From assembly GCA_902363335.1 (NCBI GenBank), contig CABIZV010000003.1:1-64000 (forward strand): a DNA stretch of 64,000 nucleotides. The letters are read 5' to 3'. The notes under the pieces are model-generated. The model worked only from the letters and a program-made list of their open reading frames with translations, searched no databases and was not told where the DNA came from. Of this stretch, positions 1 through 8,537 are shown piece by piece (position 1 is the first letter of the stretch; every line of letters starts with the position of its first letter). The position numbers and the translations under genes were made by a program. This DNA comes from Enterobacteriaceae bacterium (GTDB lineage Bacteria > Pseudomonadota > Gammaproteobacteria > Enterobacterales > Enterobacteriaceae).

Positions 1-255
1 TGCGACGTTAAGAATCCGTATCTTCGAGTGCCCACACAGATTGTCTGATAAATTGTTAAAGAGCAGTGCAACACGGCTTTCGCTCACTGTTGCGAGGTGG
101 CGTATATTACGCTTTCCTCTTTCAGAGTCAAGCGTTTAATTTCGCTTTTCTCTGCCGGTGTTCTTCTTAAGAACCCCGCTGACCCGGCGGCTTGTTTGCC
201 GTTGTTCCGTCTCAGTGGGGCCGCATTATAGGGACTAATTGAGATCCCGCAAGCA
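1..255 (-). promoter_or_regulatory. rRNA operon P1/P2 promoters and 16S leader (rrn operon continues outside the window)
   Basis: Read on the minus strand this is an enteric rrn control region. P1 has -10 TATAAT at 225-230 and -35 TTGCGG at 247-252 (16-bp spacer) with an AT-rich UP-like element upstream to about 300. P2 has -10 TAATAT at 104-109 and -35 TTGACT at 126-131 (16-bp spacer). The boxA antitermination signal TGCTCTTTAACAA lies at 53-65, followed by the conserved leader into the 16S gene, which lies beyond position 1. The position next to yieP fits the E. coli rrnC operon. No rRNA coding sequence is inside the window. Confidence 0.93.
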
Positions 256-400
256 TAAATTTGAATTAATTTATCGCTCGCTATTTTTTTCATCAAATTG
301 CTTATGAATACGCCGTAAAAAGCCTGAACTGCTGTTTTTAACACCGATTTAGCACGTCAAATGGCATACTAATGAAAGACAAATAATAGGAATGGCATTT

Positions 401-1099
401 ATGTCCTTAAGCGCACAGCAACTGGCAGCTCAAAAAAACATCTCCTGGGTTCTGGCTGAGAAGATAGCCCAGAAGATATTGACCGGTGAGTATCCACCGG
501 AAAGCATTCTCCCTGGCGAAATGGAACTTGGCGAGATTTTCGGCGTGAGCCGTACCGCCGTTCGTGAAGCGGTGAAAACCCTCTCAGCCAAAGGCATGCT
601 GCTCCCCCGTCCGCGAATTGGCACCCGCGTGATGCCACAAGCGCACTGGAACTTCCTCGATACCGATCTCATCTCCTGGTGGCTCACCGCCGATAACTTC
701 CAGGCGGTGATGAAACACTTCCTGGTGCTCCGCCGCAGCCTGGAACCCCAGGCCTGTATGCTAGCCGCCACGCTCGGCACCGCTGAGCAAAAAGCGCACC
801 TCAATACATTAATGCAAGAGATGGCTCACCTGGAGAAAGCATTCGACCGCGATCGCTGGATTGATATCGATACCTCCTGGCACGAACACATCTATGAAAT
901 GAGCGCGAATCCATTTCTGACCTCGTTCGCTAAACTCTTCCATTCCGTGTACCACATCTATTTCACCTCTATTACGGAAGATGAAGTGATTGAGCTGGCT
1001 AGCCACCAGGCTATTGTGGATGCAATTCAGGCAGGCGATGGCCAGCAAGCACTGATAGCCTGCCAGGCGTTATTGAATGCCCCACATGTTCGGGCGTGA
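401..1099 (+). CDS. yieP: FadR/GntR-family transcriptional regulator YieP
   Basis: A 232-residue DNA-binding regulator. The N-terminal winged helix-turn-helix (about residues 10-75) carries the typical GntR signature around FGVSRTAVREAVKTL. The C-terminal FCD-type all-helical ligand domain (about 90-220) contains the WHEHIYEMSANPF segment, in which histidines would bind a metal. The ATG at 401 is chosen over the in-frame ATG at 392 because AGGA at 388-391 lies 9 bases before 401 but touches 392. It resembles E. coli YieP across its length. It is followed 16 bp later by hsrA in the same direction, so the two are probably co-transcribed. Its ligand is not known to me. Confidence 0.92.
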   Translation: MSLSAQQLAAQKNISWVLAEKIAQKILTGEYPPESILPGEMELGEIFGVSRTAVREAVKTLSAKGMLLPRPRIGTRVMPQAHWNFLDTDLISWWLTADNFQAVMKHFLVLRRSLEPQACMLAATLGTAEQKAHLNTLMQEMAHLEKAFDRDRWIDIDTSWHEHIYEMSANPFLTSFAKLFHSVYHIYFTSITEDEVIELASHQAIVDAIQAGDGQQALIACQALLNAPHVRA

Positions 1100-1115
1100 G
1101 TATAAAGGACAGCGA

Positions 1116-2507
1116 ATGACTGAAATGAAATCACGGAGTATGGCTGGGCTACCGTGGATAGCGGCAATGGCCTTCTTTATGCAGGCGCTGGACGCCACTA
1201 TTCTGAATACCGCGCTCCCGGCTATCGCGCACAGCCTGAATCGCTCTCCATTAGCCATGCAATCGGCGATTATCAGCTACACACTCACCGTGGCGATGCT
1301 GATCCCGGTCAGCGGATGGTTAGCCGACCGATTCGGCACTCGCCGGATATTTATGTTGGCCGTGAGCCTGTTTACCCTGGGCTCGCTCGCCTGTGCGCTA
1401 TCAAGCTCATTATCTGAACTGGTTGTCTTTCGCATCATCCAGGGTGTGGGTGGCGCGATGATGATGCCCGTCGCCCGCCTCGCACTGCTCCGCGCCTACC
1501 CGCGAAGCGAACTGCTGCCGGTGCTTAATTTTGTCACCATGCCGGGATTGATTGGCCCCATTCTGGGGCCGGTGTTAGGAGGTGTGTTCGTAACCTGGGC
1601 CACCTGGCACTGGATTTTCCTGATTAACATTCCTATCGGCGTGGCGGGCATCCTGTATGCACGCAAATATATGCCGAACTTCACCACGCCCAGACGACGT
1701 TTCGACCTTTCTGGCTTCCTGCTGTTCGGTTTGAGCCTGGTGCTGTTCTCTATTGGGATGGAGCTGTTGGGCGAGCAAATTGTGGCGAGCTGGATGGCCT
1801 TGATGGTGGTGTTATTCAGTCTTCTTCTATTACTGCTGTATATCCGTCACGCTCGAAAACATCCATCACCGTTGATTTCGCTGTCTTTATTTAAGACCCG
1901 AACTTTTTCGGTCGGCATTGCCGGTAACCTGGCGACACGTTTAGGCACCGGCTGCGTGCCGTTTCTGATGCCGCTCATGTTACAGGTGGGCTTCGGCTAC
2001 CCGGCGTTGATTGCCGGCTGCATGATGGCGCCAACGGCTATCGGTTCCATCGTGGCAAAATCGACGGTCACCCAGGTGCTGCGTCGTTTAGGTTATCGAA
2101 AAACGTTGGTGGGGGTGACGCTGTTTATTGGTTTGATGATCGCGCAGTTCTCGTTCCAGTCGCCAACGATGCCAATATGGATGCTGATCCTACCGCTATT
2201 CATTCTGGGGATGGCAATGTCGACGCAGTTCACCTCGATGAACACCATTACGCTTGCGGATTTAACCGAAGATAACGCCAGCGGTGGCAACAGCCTGCTC
2301 GCCGTCACCCAGCAATTGTCGATTAGTCTTGGGGTCGCGATTAGCGCTGCGGTGCTTCGGTCATATCAGAATATTGAAGGGGCAACGACTATCGATCAGT
2401 TCCACTACACCTTTATTACCATGGGCGTCATCACGGTGATATCGGCCTTCATGTTTATGCTGCTTAAACCTAAAGATGGGCGGAACCTGATCAAAGAAAA
2501 GCACTAG
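1116..2507 (+). CDS. hsrA: MFS multidrug/homocysteine efflux-type transporter HsrA (YieO)
   Basis: An inner-membrane transporter of the major facilitator superfamily, DHA2-like with about 14 predicted membrane segments, 463 residues. Visible marks are the ALDATILNTALPAIA motif in TM1, GWLADRFGTRR between TM2 and TM3, and GPILGPVLGG in TM5. Start at 1116 (MTEMKSRSM) has AAAGGA just upstream and matches the E. coli start; an upstream in-frame ATG at 1077 overlaps yieP and has no such site. It ends 2 bp before the convergent rbsR stop. The E. coli homologue has been linked to homocysteine resistance; the substrate is not evident from sequence. Confidence 0.9.
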   Translation: MTEMKSRSMAGLPWIAAMAFFMQALDATILNTALPAIAHSLNRSPLAMQSAIISYTLTVAMLIPVSGWLADRFGTRRIFMLAVSLFTLGSLACALSSSLSELVVFRIIQGVGGAMMMPVARLALLRAYPRSELLPVLNFVTMPGLIGPILGPVLGGVFVTWATWHWIFLINIPIGVAGILYARKYMPNFTTPRRRFDLSGFLLFGLSLVLFSIGMELLGEQIVASWMALMVVLFSLLLLLLYIRHARKHPSPLISLSLFKTRTFSVGIAGNLATRLGTGCVPFLMPLMLQVGFGYPALIAGCMMAPTAIGSIVAKSTVTQVLRRLGYRKTLVGVTLFIGLMIAQFSFQSPTMPIWMLILPLFILGMAMSTQFTSMNTITLADLTEDNASGGNSLLAVTQQLSISLGVAISAAVLRSYQNIEGATTIDQFHYTFITMGVITVISAFMFMLLKPKDGRNLIKEKH

Positions 2508-2509
2508 CC

Positions 2510-3502
2510 TTAAACGGAACCGCGAACCACCAGCTCGGGCGTCAATTGCATACGCTGTTGCTTCTGTCCGGGCTGGGTAATACGGTGGATGAGTACATCG
2601 ATAGCCAACTCGCCCAGCTCGTCTTTCGGCTGGTGAATGGTGGTCAACGGCGGCGTCATGTAGCGCGCCAGTTCAATATCGTCATAGCCAATCACCGCCA
2701 TATCCTGCGGAACGCGCAGCCCAGCCAGATATAACGCCTGATAAACGCCGACCGCCATCGCGTCATTGCCGACGAACACCGCATCCGGTCGAACCGGGAG
2801 CGCCAGCAGCTGCTGCATGGCGTCAAGCCCGCCACCAAACTCAAAGTTACTGGTGATCTCATAACCGTCTGGGATCGGTAGCCCGGCGTTATGCATCGCC
2901 TCCCGATACCCTTCAAGGCGCAAGCGCGCAGGCGTTTTATCCAGCGGCCCGGCAATGCAGGCAATCCGCGAGTAGCCGCGTTCGATTAAGTAACGCGTGG
3001 CCATATCGCCGCCCAGCAGCGAATTGTCCTGAATCAGATCGCTGTCACCATCAAACGGCGCCCAGTCCATCATCACCGACGGTATAGAAGGATAGCGCTG
3101 CATGATCTCAAGCGACGGCTGGTGCGTTTCGGTACACAGCAGCAGCAGTCCATCAACGCGTTTTTGCATCAGCGTTTCAAGATTGCTGTTCATCCGCTGT
3201 TCGTCGCCTTCAGTATTACAGAGCACCAGACTGTAGCCGCGCTCAAAACAGCTACGTTCCACGCCGCGAACCAGTTCAGAGTAAAACGGGTTAGTACTGG
3301 CGGTAATCAGCATACCGATGGTGCGAGTTTGATTGAGCTTGAGGCTACGCGCCAGCGCAGACGGCGCGTAGTTGAGGCTTTTTATGGCCGCATCAACTTT
3401 CCCGGTAATGGTCTCGCTGACAAACCGGTCTTTATTAATGACGTGCGATACCGTGGAGGTGGAAACGCCCGCCAGGCGAGCAACATCCTTCATCGTGGCC
3501 AA
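2510..3502 (-). CDS. rbsR: Ribose operon repressor RbsR
   Basis: A LacI-family repressor of 330 residues. The N-terminal helix-turn-helix (about 3-50, MKDVARLAGVSTSTVSHVIN) is followed by a periplasmic-binding-protein-like ribose domain (about 60-325). The predicted start is a TTG, as in E. coli rbsR; an internal ATG three codons later is the alternative. It is the last gene of the ribose operon, 3 bp after rbsK. Its operators are visible upstream of rbsD at 8386-8401 and 8464-8481, which gives autoregulation of the operon. Confidence 0.96.
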   Translation of the reverse strand: MATMKDVARLAGVSTSTVSHVINKDRFVSETITGKVDAAIKSLNYAPSALARSLKLNQTRTIGMLITASTNPFYSELVRGVERSCFERGYSLVLCNTEGDEQRMNSNLETLMQKRVDGLLLLCTETHQPSLEIMQRYPSIPSVMMDWAPFDGDSDLIQDNSLLGGDMATRYLIERGYSRIACIAGPLDKTPARLRLEGYREAMHNAGLPIPDGYEITSNFEFGGGLDAMQQLLALPVRPDAVFVGNDAMAVGVYQALYLAGLRVPQDMAVIGYDDIELARYMTPPLTTIHQPKDELGELAIDVLIHRITQPGQKQQRMQLTPELVVRGSV

Positions 3503-3505
3503 GCA

Positions 3506-4435
3506 TTACCCCTGTTGACGTAAAAATTCGTCGATCTCTTTACGCCACGGCACGGAGGGTTGGGCCCCTTTGCGTGTGACGGCAATCGCCGCAGCGGCGT
3601 GTGCAAAACGCAATGCCTCGGCCAGCGGCCTCTTTTCCAGCAACGCGGTCATCAGCGCGCCGTTAAAGGTGTCGCCTGCGGCAATGGTGTCGATAGCCTG
3701 AACCTTAAAGCCCGGTACGCGACGGCCTTCGCCTTTAACGCTGGCCCATACGCCACGGCTACCGAGGGTGATAATCACCGTATCGATGCCTTTGGCATGT
3801 AAAATCTGCGCAGCTTTGGCTGCATCATCATCGTTTTCCACCCGTACGCCGGTCAGCTTCTCGGCTTCCGTTTCGTTCGGGGTGATGATATCGACCAGCG
3901 ACAGCAGCGTATCCGGCAGCGCGCGCGCAGGGGCCGGATTCAGTACCACCGTGGTTTGATGTTCATGAGCAATCTGCGCGGCAAGCTGTACGCTATCCAG
4001 CGGGGATTCAAGCTGCATCAGCAGCGCATCAGCCTTGGCAATTCGCTCGCGCTGCGCGTCCACCAGGGCGCTTGAGAGTGCTGCATTAGCCCCAGCATGA
4101 ATACCAATGACGTTTTCGCCTTCGCCGTTTACAAAGATCAGCGCCACGCCGGTTGATTCGCCGGACACCGCGCTCACCGGTGCGACGTCAATACGGTCGA
4201 CCTGAAGCTGTTTGCGGATGCGTTCGCCGATATCATCATCGCCAGTGCAGGCTATAAAGGCGATATCCGCGCCGCTGCGTCCGGCGGCCACCGCCTGATT
4301 CGCACCTTTTCCGCCGAAAGCGACCTGATAATGATTACCGGTGACGGTTTCGCCAGGCGTTGGGAAAGATTCAAGATTGAGAATGTGATCGGCATTAATG
4401 CTGCCAAGGACGACGAGTTTGCCTGCGGTTTTCAT
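3506..4435 (-). CDS. rbsK: Ribokinase RbsK
   Basis: Phosphorylates D-ribose at O5 with ATP to give ribose 5-phosphate in the cytoplasm. It is a PfkB-family kinase of 309 residues: N-terminal substrate motif around GSINADHILNL (about 12-22), the GGKGANQA signature (about 42-49), and the C-terminal PfkB signature with the catalytic aspartate in AAGDTFNGAL (about 252-261). It lies between rbsB and rbsR in the ribose operon. A 110-bp gap with two strong hairpins separates it from rbsB. Confidence 0.97.
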   Translation of the reverse strand: MKTAGKLVVLGSINADHILNLESFPTPGETVTGNHYQVAFGGKGANQAVAAGRSGADIAFIACTGDDDIGERIRKQLQVDRIDVAPVSAVSGESTGVALIFVNGEGENVIGIHAGANAALSSALVDAQRERIAKADALLMQLESPLDSVQLAAQIAHEHQTTVVLNPAPARALPDTLLSLVDIITPNETEAEKLTGVRVENDDDAAKAAQILHAKGIDTVIITLGSRGVWASVKGEGRRVPGFKVQAIDTIAAGDTFNGALMTALLEKRPLAEALRFAHAAAAIAVTRKGAQPSVPWRKEIDEFLRQQG

Positions 4436-4456
4436 GTTCGGTATGTCCGGTAAGAT

Positions 4457-4530
4457 GCGCCACCGGTAAACCGGTGGCGCGTGCCCTACTTTTCTTTATT
4501 GATATTGTCCCTCAGGCTCCGGGAGCCTGA
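4457..4530 (-). terminator. Two intercistronic hairpins between rbsB and rbsK
   Basis: A perfect 10-bp stem with a TAAA loop (4457-4480, arms GCGCCACCGG / CCGGTGGCGC) is preceded on the transcribed strand by a second 9-bp hairpin (4512-4530, arms TCAGGCTCC / GGAGCCTGA). Neither is followed by a long T run on the minus strand. They more likely protect the abundant rbsB message or act as a partial terminator than stop all transcription. Confidence 0.6.
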
Positions 4531-4545
4531 TTCGCATTCGCGCTA

Positions 4546-5436
4546 TTACTGCTTGATAACCAGCTTCAGGTCAACAGGATATTTTGCCTGCACCTTTTCG
4601 CCTTTCAATACTTTGTCAGCGGTTTCAACGCCTTTTGCACCAATCTGGTCAGGTAACTGGGCAATCGTTGCTGCCAGTTTGCCATCTTTAACCGCTTTCT
4701 CGCCATCTGGCGTGCCGTCAAAGCCGACCACCATCACATCGGATTTACCCGCAGTTTGCAGCGCACGCAGTGCACCCAGCGCCATTTCATCGTTCTGAGC
4801 AAATACCGCTTTCACATCAGGATGCGCAGTAAGCAGGTTCTGCATCACGTTCAGACCTTTAGTACGGTCGAAGTCCGCAGGCTGGCTCGCCAGAACATTA
4901 AATTTGTGCGCAGCCACGGCCTGCTGGAAACCTTCACCACGCTCACGCGCAGCGGATGTCCCGGCAATACCCTGCAGCTCAATAACTTTCGCGCCTTCGC
5001 CTTCTTTCTTAGCGATGTAATCCCCGGCGATTTTGCCGCCCAGTACGTTATCGGACGCAATATGGCTCACGACGTCGCCTTTCGATGCCACGCGGTCAAG
5101 AGTAATAACCGGGATTTTCGCCTGGTTAGCCATCTTGATGGCGTTACCTACAGCATCAGAGTCAGTCGGGTTTATCAGCAAGATTTTGGTGCCGCGAACG
5201 GTTAAGTCCTGAACGTTAGCCAGCTCTTTCGCCGGGTTGTTCTGTGAATCCAGAACCACCAGGTTATAACCCAGTTTGTCCGCTTCTTTCTGTGCGCCAT
5301 CCTTCAAGGAAACAAAGAACGGGTTATTCAGCGTAGAGATAACCAGGGCAATGGTGTCTTTTGCCATCGCATTTGCGCTCACGGTGGCGCTCAGCGCAAC
5401 CGCAGAAACCAGGGTAGCCAGTTTTTTCATGTTCAT
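4546..5436 (-). CDS. rbsB: Periplasmic D-ribose-binding protein RbsB
   Basis: Binds ribose in the periplasm, delivers it to the RbsAC transporter and, in E. coli, signals through the Trg chemoreceptor. It has 296 residues: a Sec signal peptide of about 25 residues ending AMA before KDTIALV, then a type I periplasmic-binding-protein fold with ligand-contact segments such as NPFFVSL, DSDAVGN and QNDEMALGA. Nearly identical to the E. coli protein. High expression is expected, and the stable hairpins directly downstream fit that. Confidence 0.98.
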   Translation of the reverse strand: MNMKKLATLVSAVALSATVSANAMAKDTIALVISTLNNPFFVSLKDGAQKEADKLGYNLVVLDSQNNPAKELANVQDLTVRGTKILLINPTDSDAVGNAIKMANQAKIPVITLDRVASKGDVVSHIASDNVLGGKIAGDYIAKKEGEGAKVIELQGIAGTSAARERGEGFQQAVAAHKFNVLASQPADFDRTKGLNVMQNLLTAHPDVKAVFAQNDEMALGALRALQTAGKSDVMVVGFDGTPDGEKAVKDGKLAATIAQLPDQIGAKGVETADKVLKGEKVQAKYPVDLKLVIKQ

Positions 5437-5463
5437 ATCTAAGATGTCCTGTAGTGTCGTAAA

Positions 5464-6429
5464 TTATTGCTTTTTGTTGTCCACCAGCACCGCCAGCAGG
5501 ATAACAACTGCTTTAACGATCATCTGGTAATAAGAAGAAACACCTAACAAGTTCAAACCGTTGTTGAGAAAACCAAGGATCAGCGCACCGATAAGTGTGC
5601 CGACGATACGACCTTTACCGCCAGCCAGACTGGTGCCGCCCAGTACCACAGCGGCGATAGCATCCAGCTCATAGCCGGTACCCGCCGTAGGTTGTGCCGA
5701 AGACAGACGCGCGACTTCAATGATGCCCGCCAGCGCCGACAATAATCCACACAAAGAGTAGACGATAATTTTAACTTTATTGACGCTAATGCCGGAAAGA
5801 CGCGTTGCCGCTTCGTTACCGCCGAGCGCATAGATATAACGCCCCAGACGAGTGTGATGCAGCATGTACCACGCGGCGAGGAAGACAATCCCCATGAGCC
5901 ACACAGGCGTGGGAATACCCAGCGGACGACCGATACCGAACCAGCCAAACACGTCGGCATTATCGGTAAAGCCGGTATTCACCGGACTGCCGTTGGTGTA
6001 CACCATCGTCACCCCGCGCAGCAACAGCATCATCACCAGCGTGGCGATAAAGGCCTGAACGCGTCCTTTGGCGACAATCACGCCGGTAACGGCCCCGATT
6101 GCGGCACCTAATGCGAGTGCGGCAGCAACCGCCACCAGCGCATTAACTTCGACACCCACAATCGACGCGGCGACCGCGCCGGTCAACGCCAGCAGTGAAC
6201 CGACGGACAGGTCGATTCCCGACGTTAAAATGACCAGCGTCATCCCGACCGCCATGATCGCATTCACGGAGGTCTGCTGCAGGATGTTGAACAGGTTATT
6301 GACGGTAAAAAAGTTCGGGCTCATGGTCGAGACAATCGCTATCAGCACCAACAGGGCTATCAGCGATTTTTGCTCCAGCAGCCAGGCTTTGGTGAAATAG
6401 CGGCGACCTGCCACAGACTGGGTTGTCAT
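5464..6429 (-). CDS. rbsC: Ribose ABC transporter permease RbsC
   Basis: The membrane subunit of the ribose importer, 321 residues as in E. coli. It is largely hydrophobic with about 10 predicted membrane helices. The conserved GIDLSVGS segment (about 70-77) and the cytoplasmic coupling region around GGNEAATRLSGI (about 218-229), which contacts the RbsA ATPase, are present. It starts 5 bp after rbsA and ends 27 bp before rbsB. Confidence 0.97.
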   Translation of the reverse strand: MTTQSVAGRRYFTKAWLLEQKSLIALLVLIAIVSTMSPNFFTVNNLFNILQQTSVNAIMAVGMTLVILTSGIDLSVGSLLALTGAVAASIVGVEVNALVAVAAALALGAAIGAVTGVIVAKGRVQAFIATLVMMLLLRGVTMVYTNGSPVNTGFTDNADVFGWFGIGRPLGIPTPVWLMGIVFLAAWYMLHHTRLGRYIYALGGNEAATRLSGISVNKVKIIVYSLCGLLSALAGIIEVARLSSAQPTAGTGYELDAIAAVVLGGTSLAGGKGRIVGTLIGALILGFLNNGLNLLGVSSYYQMIVKAVVILLAVLVDNKKQ

Positions 6430-6434
6430 CTTTT

Positions 6435-7940
6435 TTACTCCTGGTTCACGCGGTTAAGCTTGCCCACAGCGGCAGCCATTAATACTTCCTGGGTGGCCTG
6501 CTCGCGTGAAAACTCACCGCCGAGATGCCCTTCATGCATCACAATAATGCGATCGCTCATCCCCAAGACTTCAGGCATCTCGGACGAGACCAGAATGATG
6601 CTCAGACCGTCGGCCTTGAACTGGTTGATAAGCTGATAAATCTCTTTTTTGGCGCCCACATCCACACCGCGGGTTGGTTCATCCAGAATCAACACTTTTG
6701 GACGGGTCATCAGGCCACGCGCGATGGCGACCTTCTGCTGATTACCGCCGGACAGCAGACCAATTGCCTGTTCCATAGACGGGGTTTTAACGTTGAACAG
6801 GCGGATAAAATCGCTGACCGCCTGTTGTTCATCTTTATGCTTGAGGCTACCGCCGGTACGACTGAAATAGCGCAGTGCGGTCAGCGACATGTTCTCTTTC
6901 ACCGACATGCCCAGTACCAGGCCATCGCGCTTACGGTCTTCGGAGATATAGACAATGCCGTTCGCCAGACCATCCTGCGGCGAGCGCGTCACCACTTCAT
7001 GACCGTCAAGGGTTACGTAACCGCTGGTGCGCGGCAGCGCGCCGTACAGCACCTTCATCAGTTCCGTACGCCCTGCGCCCATCAGCCCGGCTACGCCAAG
7101 AATTTCCCCTTTACGCAGAGTAAAGGAGACGTTTTCAACGCCCGGCCCGCATAGCGCATCCACTTTCAGGCGGATCTCACCCGGCGCTTTATCAATGCGC
7201 GGATACTGATCTTCGAGCTTACGCCCGACCATCATTTCAATGAGCAGATCTTCGTCGAGGCTGGCGACTTCACGCTCGGCAATAAACTGGCCGTCACGGA
7301 ATACCGTCACGTCGTCGCAAATCTCGAAGATCTCTTTCATACGGTGGGAAATATAGACAATGCCGCGCCCCTGCGATTTCAGCTCGCGGATCACGCGGAA
7401 CAGGGATTCGGTTTCGGTATCGGTCAACGCATCGGTCGGTTCATCCATAATGATGACTTTCGACTCGAAGCTCAGCACTTTGGCTATTTCCACCATCTGC
7501 TGATCGCCGATCGACAGATCGCCCACCAGACGATCGCTCTTAAAGCGCAGATTGAGTTTTGCCAGCAGGATGTCCGCTTCGGCATACATCTTCTTCCAGT
7601 CGATTTTGCCAAAGCGATTCACGAACTCACGGCCGAGGAAGATGTTCTCGGCAATCGTCAGCTGCGGAATCAGGTTTAGCTCCTGGTGGATGATGCCGAT
7701 ACCAGCTTCCTGGGAGGATTTCGGGCCAGTGAAGGTGGTTTCTTTACCCAGCCATAATAATGAACCGGCATCACGGGCATAAATCCCGGTCAGCACTTTC
7801 ATCATGGTGGATTTGCCCGCGCCGTTTTCACCGACCAGCGCCATCACGCGCCCGGCGTAGACATTTAGCGCAGCACCGGAAAGGGCCTTCACGCCCGGGA
7901 ACGATTTATCGATCCCTTTAAGTTGTAAGAGTGCGTCCAT
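6435..7940 (-). CDS. rbsA: Ribose ABC transporter ATPase RbsA (tandem ATPase domains)
   Basis: Energises ribose import with two fused ABC ATPase domains, 501 residues. Domain 1 (about 5-240) has Walker A GENGAGKST, signature LSIGDQQ and Walker B VIIMDEPTD. Domain 2 (about 255-495) has the degenerate GLMGAGRTE in place of a full Walker A and LSGGNQQKV / LILDEPTRGVD. This asymmetry is normal in carbohydrate CUT2 transporters. The ATG at 7940 is used, 7 bp after the rbsD stop, with TGAGG as ribosome site; an open frame extends upstream through rbsD but is not needed. Confidence 0.96.
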   Translation of the reverse strand: MDALLQLKGIDKSFPGVKALSGAALNVYAGRVMALVGENGAGKSTMMKVLTGIYARDAGSLLWLGKETTFTGPKSSQEAGIGIIHQELNLIPQLTIAENIFLGREFVNRFGKIDWKKMYAEADILLAKLNLRFKSDRLVGDLSIGDQQMVEIAKVLSFESKVIIMDEPTDALTDTETESLFRVIRELKSQGRGIVYISHRMKEIFEICDDVTVFRDGQFIAEREVASLDEDLLIEMMVGRKLEDQYPRIDKAPGEIRLKVDALCGPGVENVSFTLRKGEILGVAGLMGAGRTELMKVLYGALPRTSGYVTLDGHEVVTRSPQDGLANGIVYISEDRKRDGLVLGMSVKENMSLTALRYFSRTGGSLKHKDEQQAVSDFIRLFNVKTPSMEQAIGLLSGGNQQKVAIARGLMTRPKVLILDEPTRGVDVGAKKEIYQLINQFKADGLSIILVSSEMPEVLGMSDRIIVMHEGHLGGEFSREQATQEVLMAAAVGKLNRVNQE

Positions 7941-7947
7941 GATGGCC

Positions 7948-8367
7948 TCAGAAGGTGACGCCAGCACAAAGAATGATATTCGCATACGGGGAACACTCCC
8001 CGCTGCGAATCACCGCCTGACTGTCTGCGGTTTGTTGTTTGAACTGCTCATGCGAGATGTAACGAACGTCAATGGTATTTCCCTGGTGTTGTTGCAGTTG
8101 CTCGATGTGTTTGAGCAACGTTTCGTGGAGCTGCGGATTATGTTGTTGAATTTCCGTTGCGAGAATGGCGGCCTCAACCTGCATCTCTTGCGTCACCACG
8201 CCTAATACCTGCATAAAGGTGGGAACGCCCTGGGTTAACGCCATATCAATGCGCGCAGTGCTATGGGGAATAGGTAAACCCGCATCGCACACCACCAGCG
8301 TATCGGTATGACCCAGGCGGGAGATGACCGACGAGATTTCAGAGTTAAGTACCGTGCCTTTCTTCAT
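7948..8367 (-). CDS. rbsD: D-ribose pyranase RbsD
   Basis: Interconverts the pyranose and furanose forms of ribose so that RbsK receives its furanose substrate. It has 139 residues with the conserved N-terminal MKKGTVLN, the catalytic-histidine segment SRLGHTDTLVVCDAGLPIP (about 16-34) and a C-terminal GECSPYANIILCAGV. It is the first gene of the ribose operon and lies just downstream of the RbsR operators. Confidence 0.97.
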   Translation of the reverse strand: MKKGTVLNSEISSVISRLGHTDTLVVCDAGLPIPHSTARIDMALTQGVPTFMQVLGVVTQEMQVEAAILATEIQQHNPQLHETLLKHIEQLQQHQGNTIDVRYISHEQFKQQTADSQAVIRSGECSPYANIILCAGVTF

Positions 8368-8385
8368 TTATTTTCTTGCTCCACT

Positions 8386-8401
8386 AGCGAAACGTTTCGC
8401 T
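8386..8401. promoter_or_regulatory. RbsR operator 1 (rbsD-proximal)
   Basis: A perfect 16-bp palindrome AGCGAAACGTTTCGCT just upstream of the rbsD start. It has the CGAAACGTTTCG core of LacI-family ribose operators and matches the E. coli rbs operator as I remember it. Confidence 0.9.
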
Positions 8402-8463
8402 GAATTAAGTTTAATCTTAATAGCGCGCAGAAAACCACCATCAGGTTATAGAAATGTGATCGC

Positions 8464-8481
8464 TATCGAAACGTTTCGCGA
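8464..8481. promoter_or_regulatory. RbsR operator 2 (distal), next to a CRP half-site
   Basis: A second copy of the CGAAACGTTTCG core at 8467-8478, centred 79 bp from operator 1. A TGTGA CRP half-site (8455-8459) overlaps its edge, but the matching right half is poor, so cAMP control is only suggested. Two operators would allow looping or cooperative repression. Confidence 0.7.
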
Positions 8482-8494
8482 ATAAAGGAAGGGA

Positions 8495-8531
8495 TAAAAA
8501 AACGCCCTCCGTCAGACGAGGGAGGGCGTTG
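8495..8531 (-). terminator. Rho-independent terminator of kup
   Basis: On the minus strand the arms AACGCCCTCC and GGAGGGCGTT form a GC-rich stem followed by seven T. It lies 7 bp after the kup stop and ends just before the ribose operators. Confidence 0.9.
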
Positions 8532-8537
8532 AATGCT

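Noticed and set aside
84..344. 86-codon open frame on the minus strand at the window start
   Set aside because: It lies across the rrn P1/P2 promoters and leader, whose motifs are clear, and has no conserved protein.
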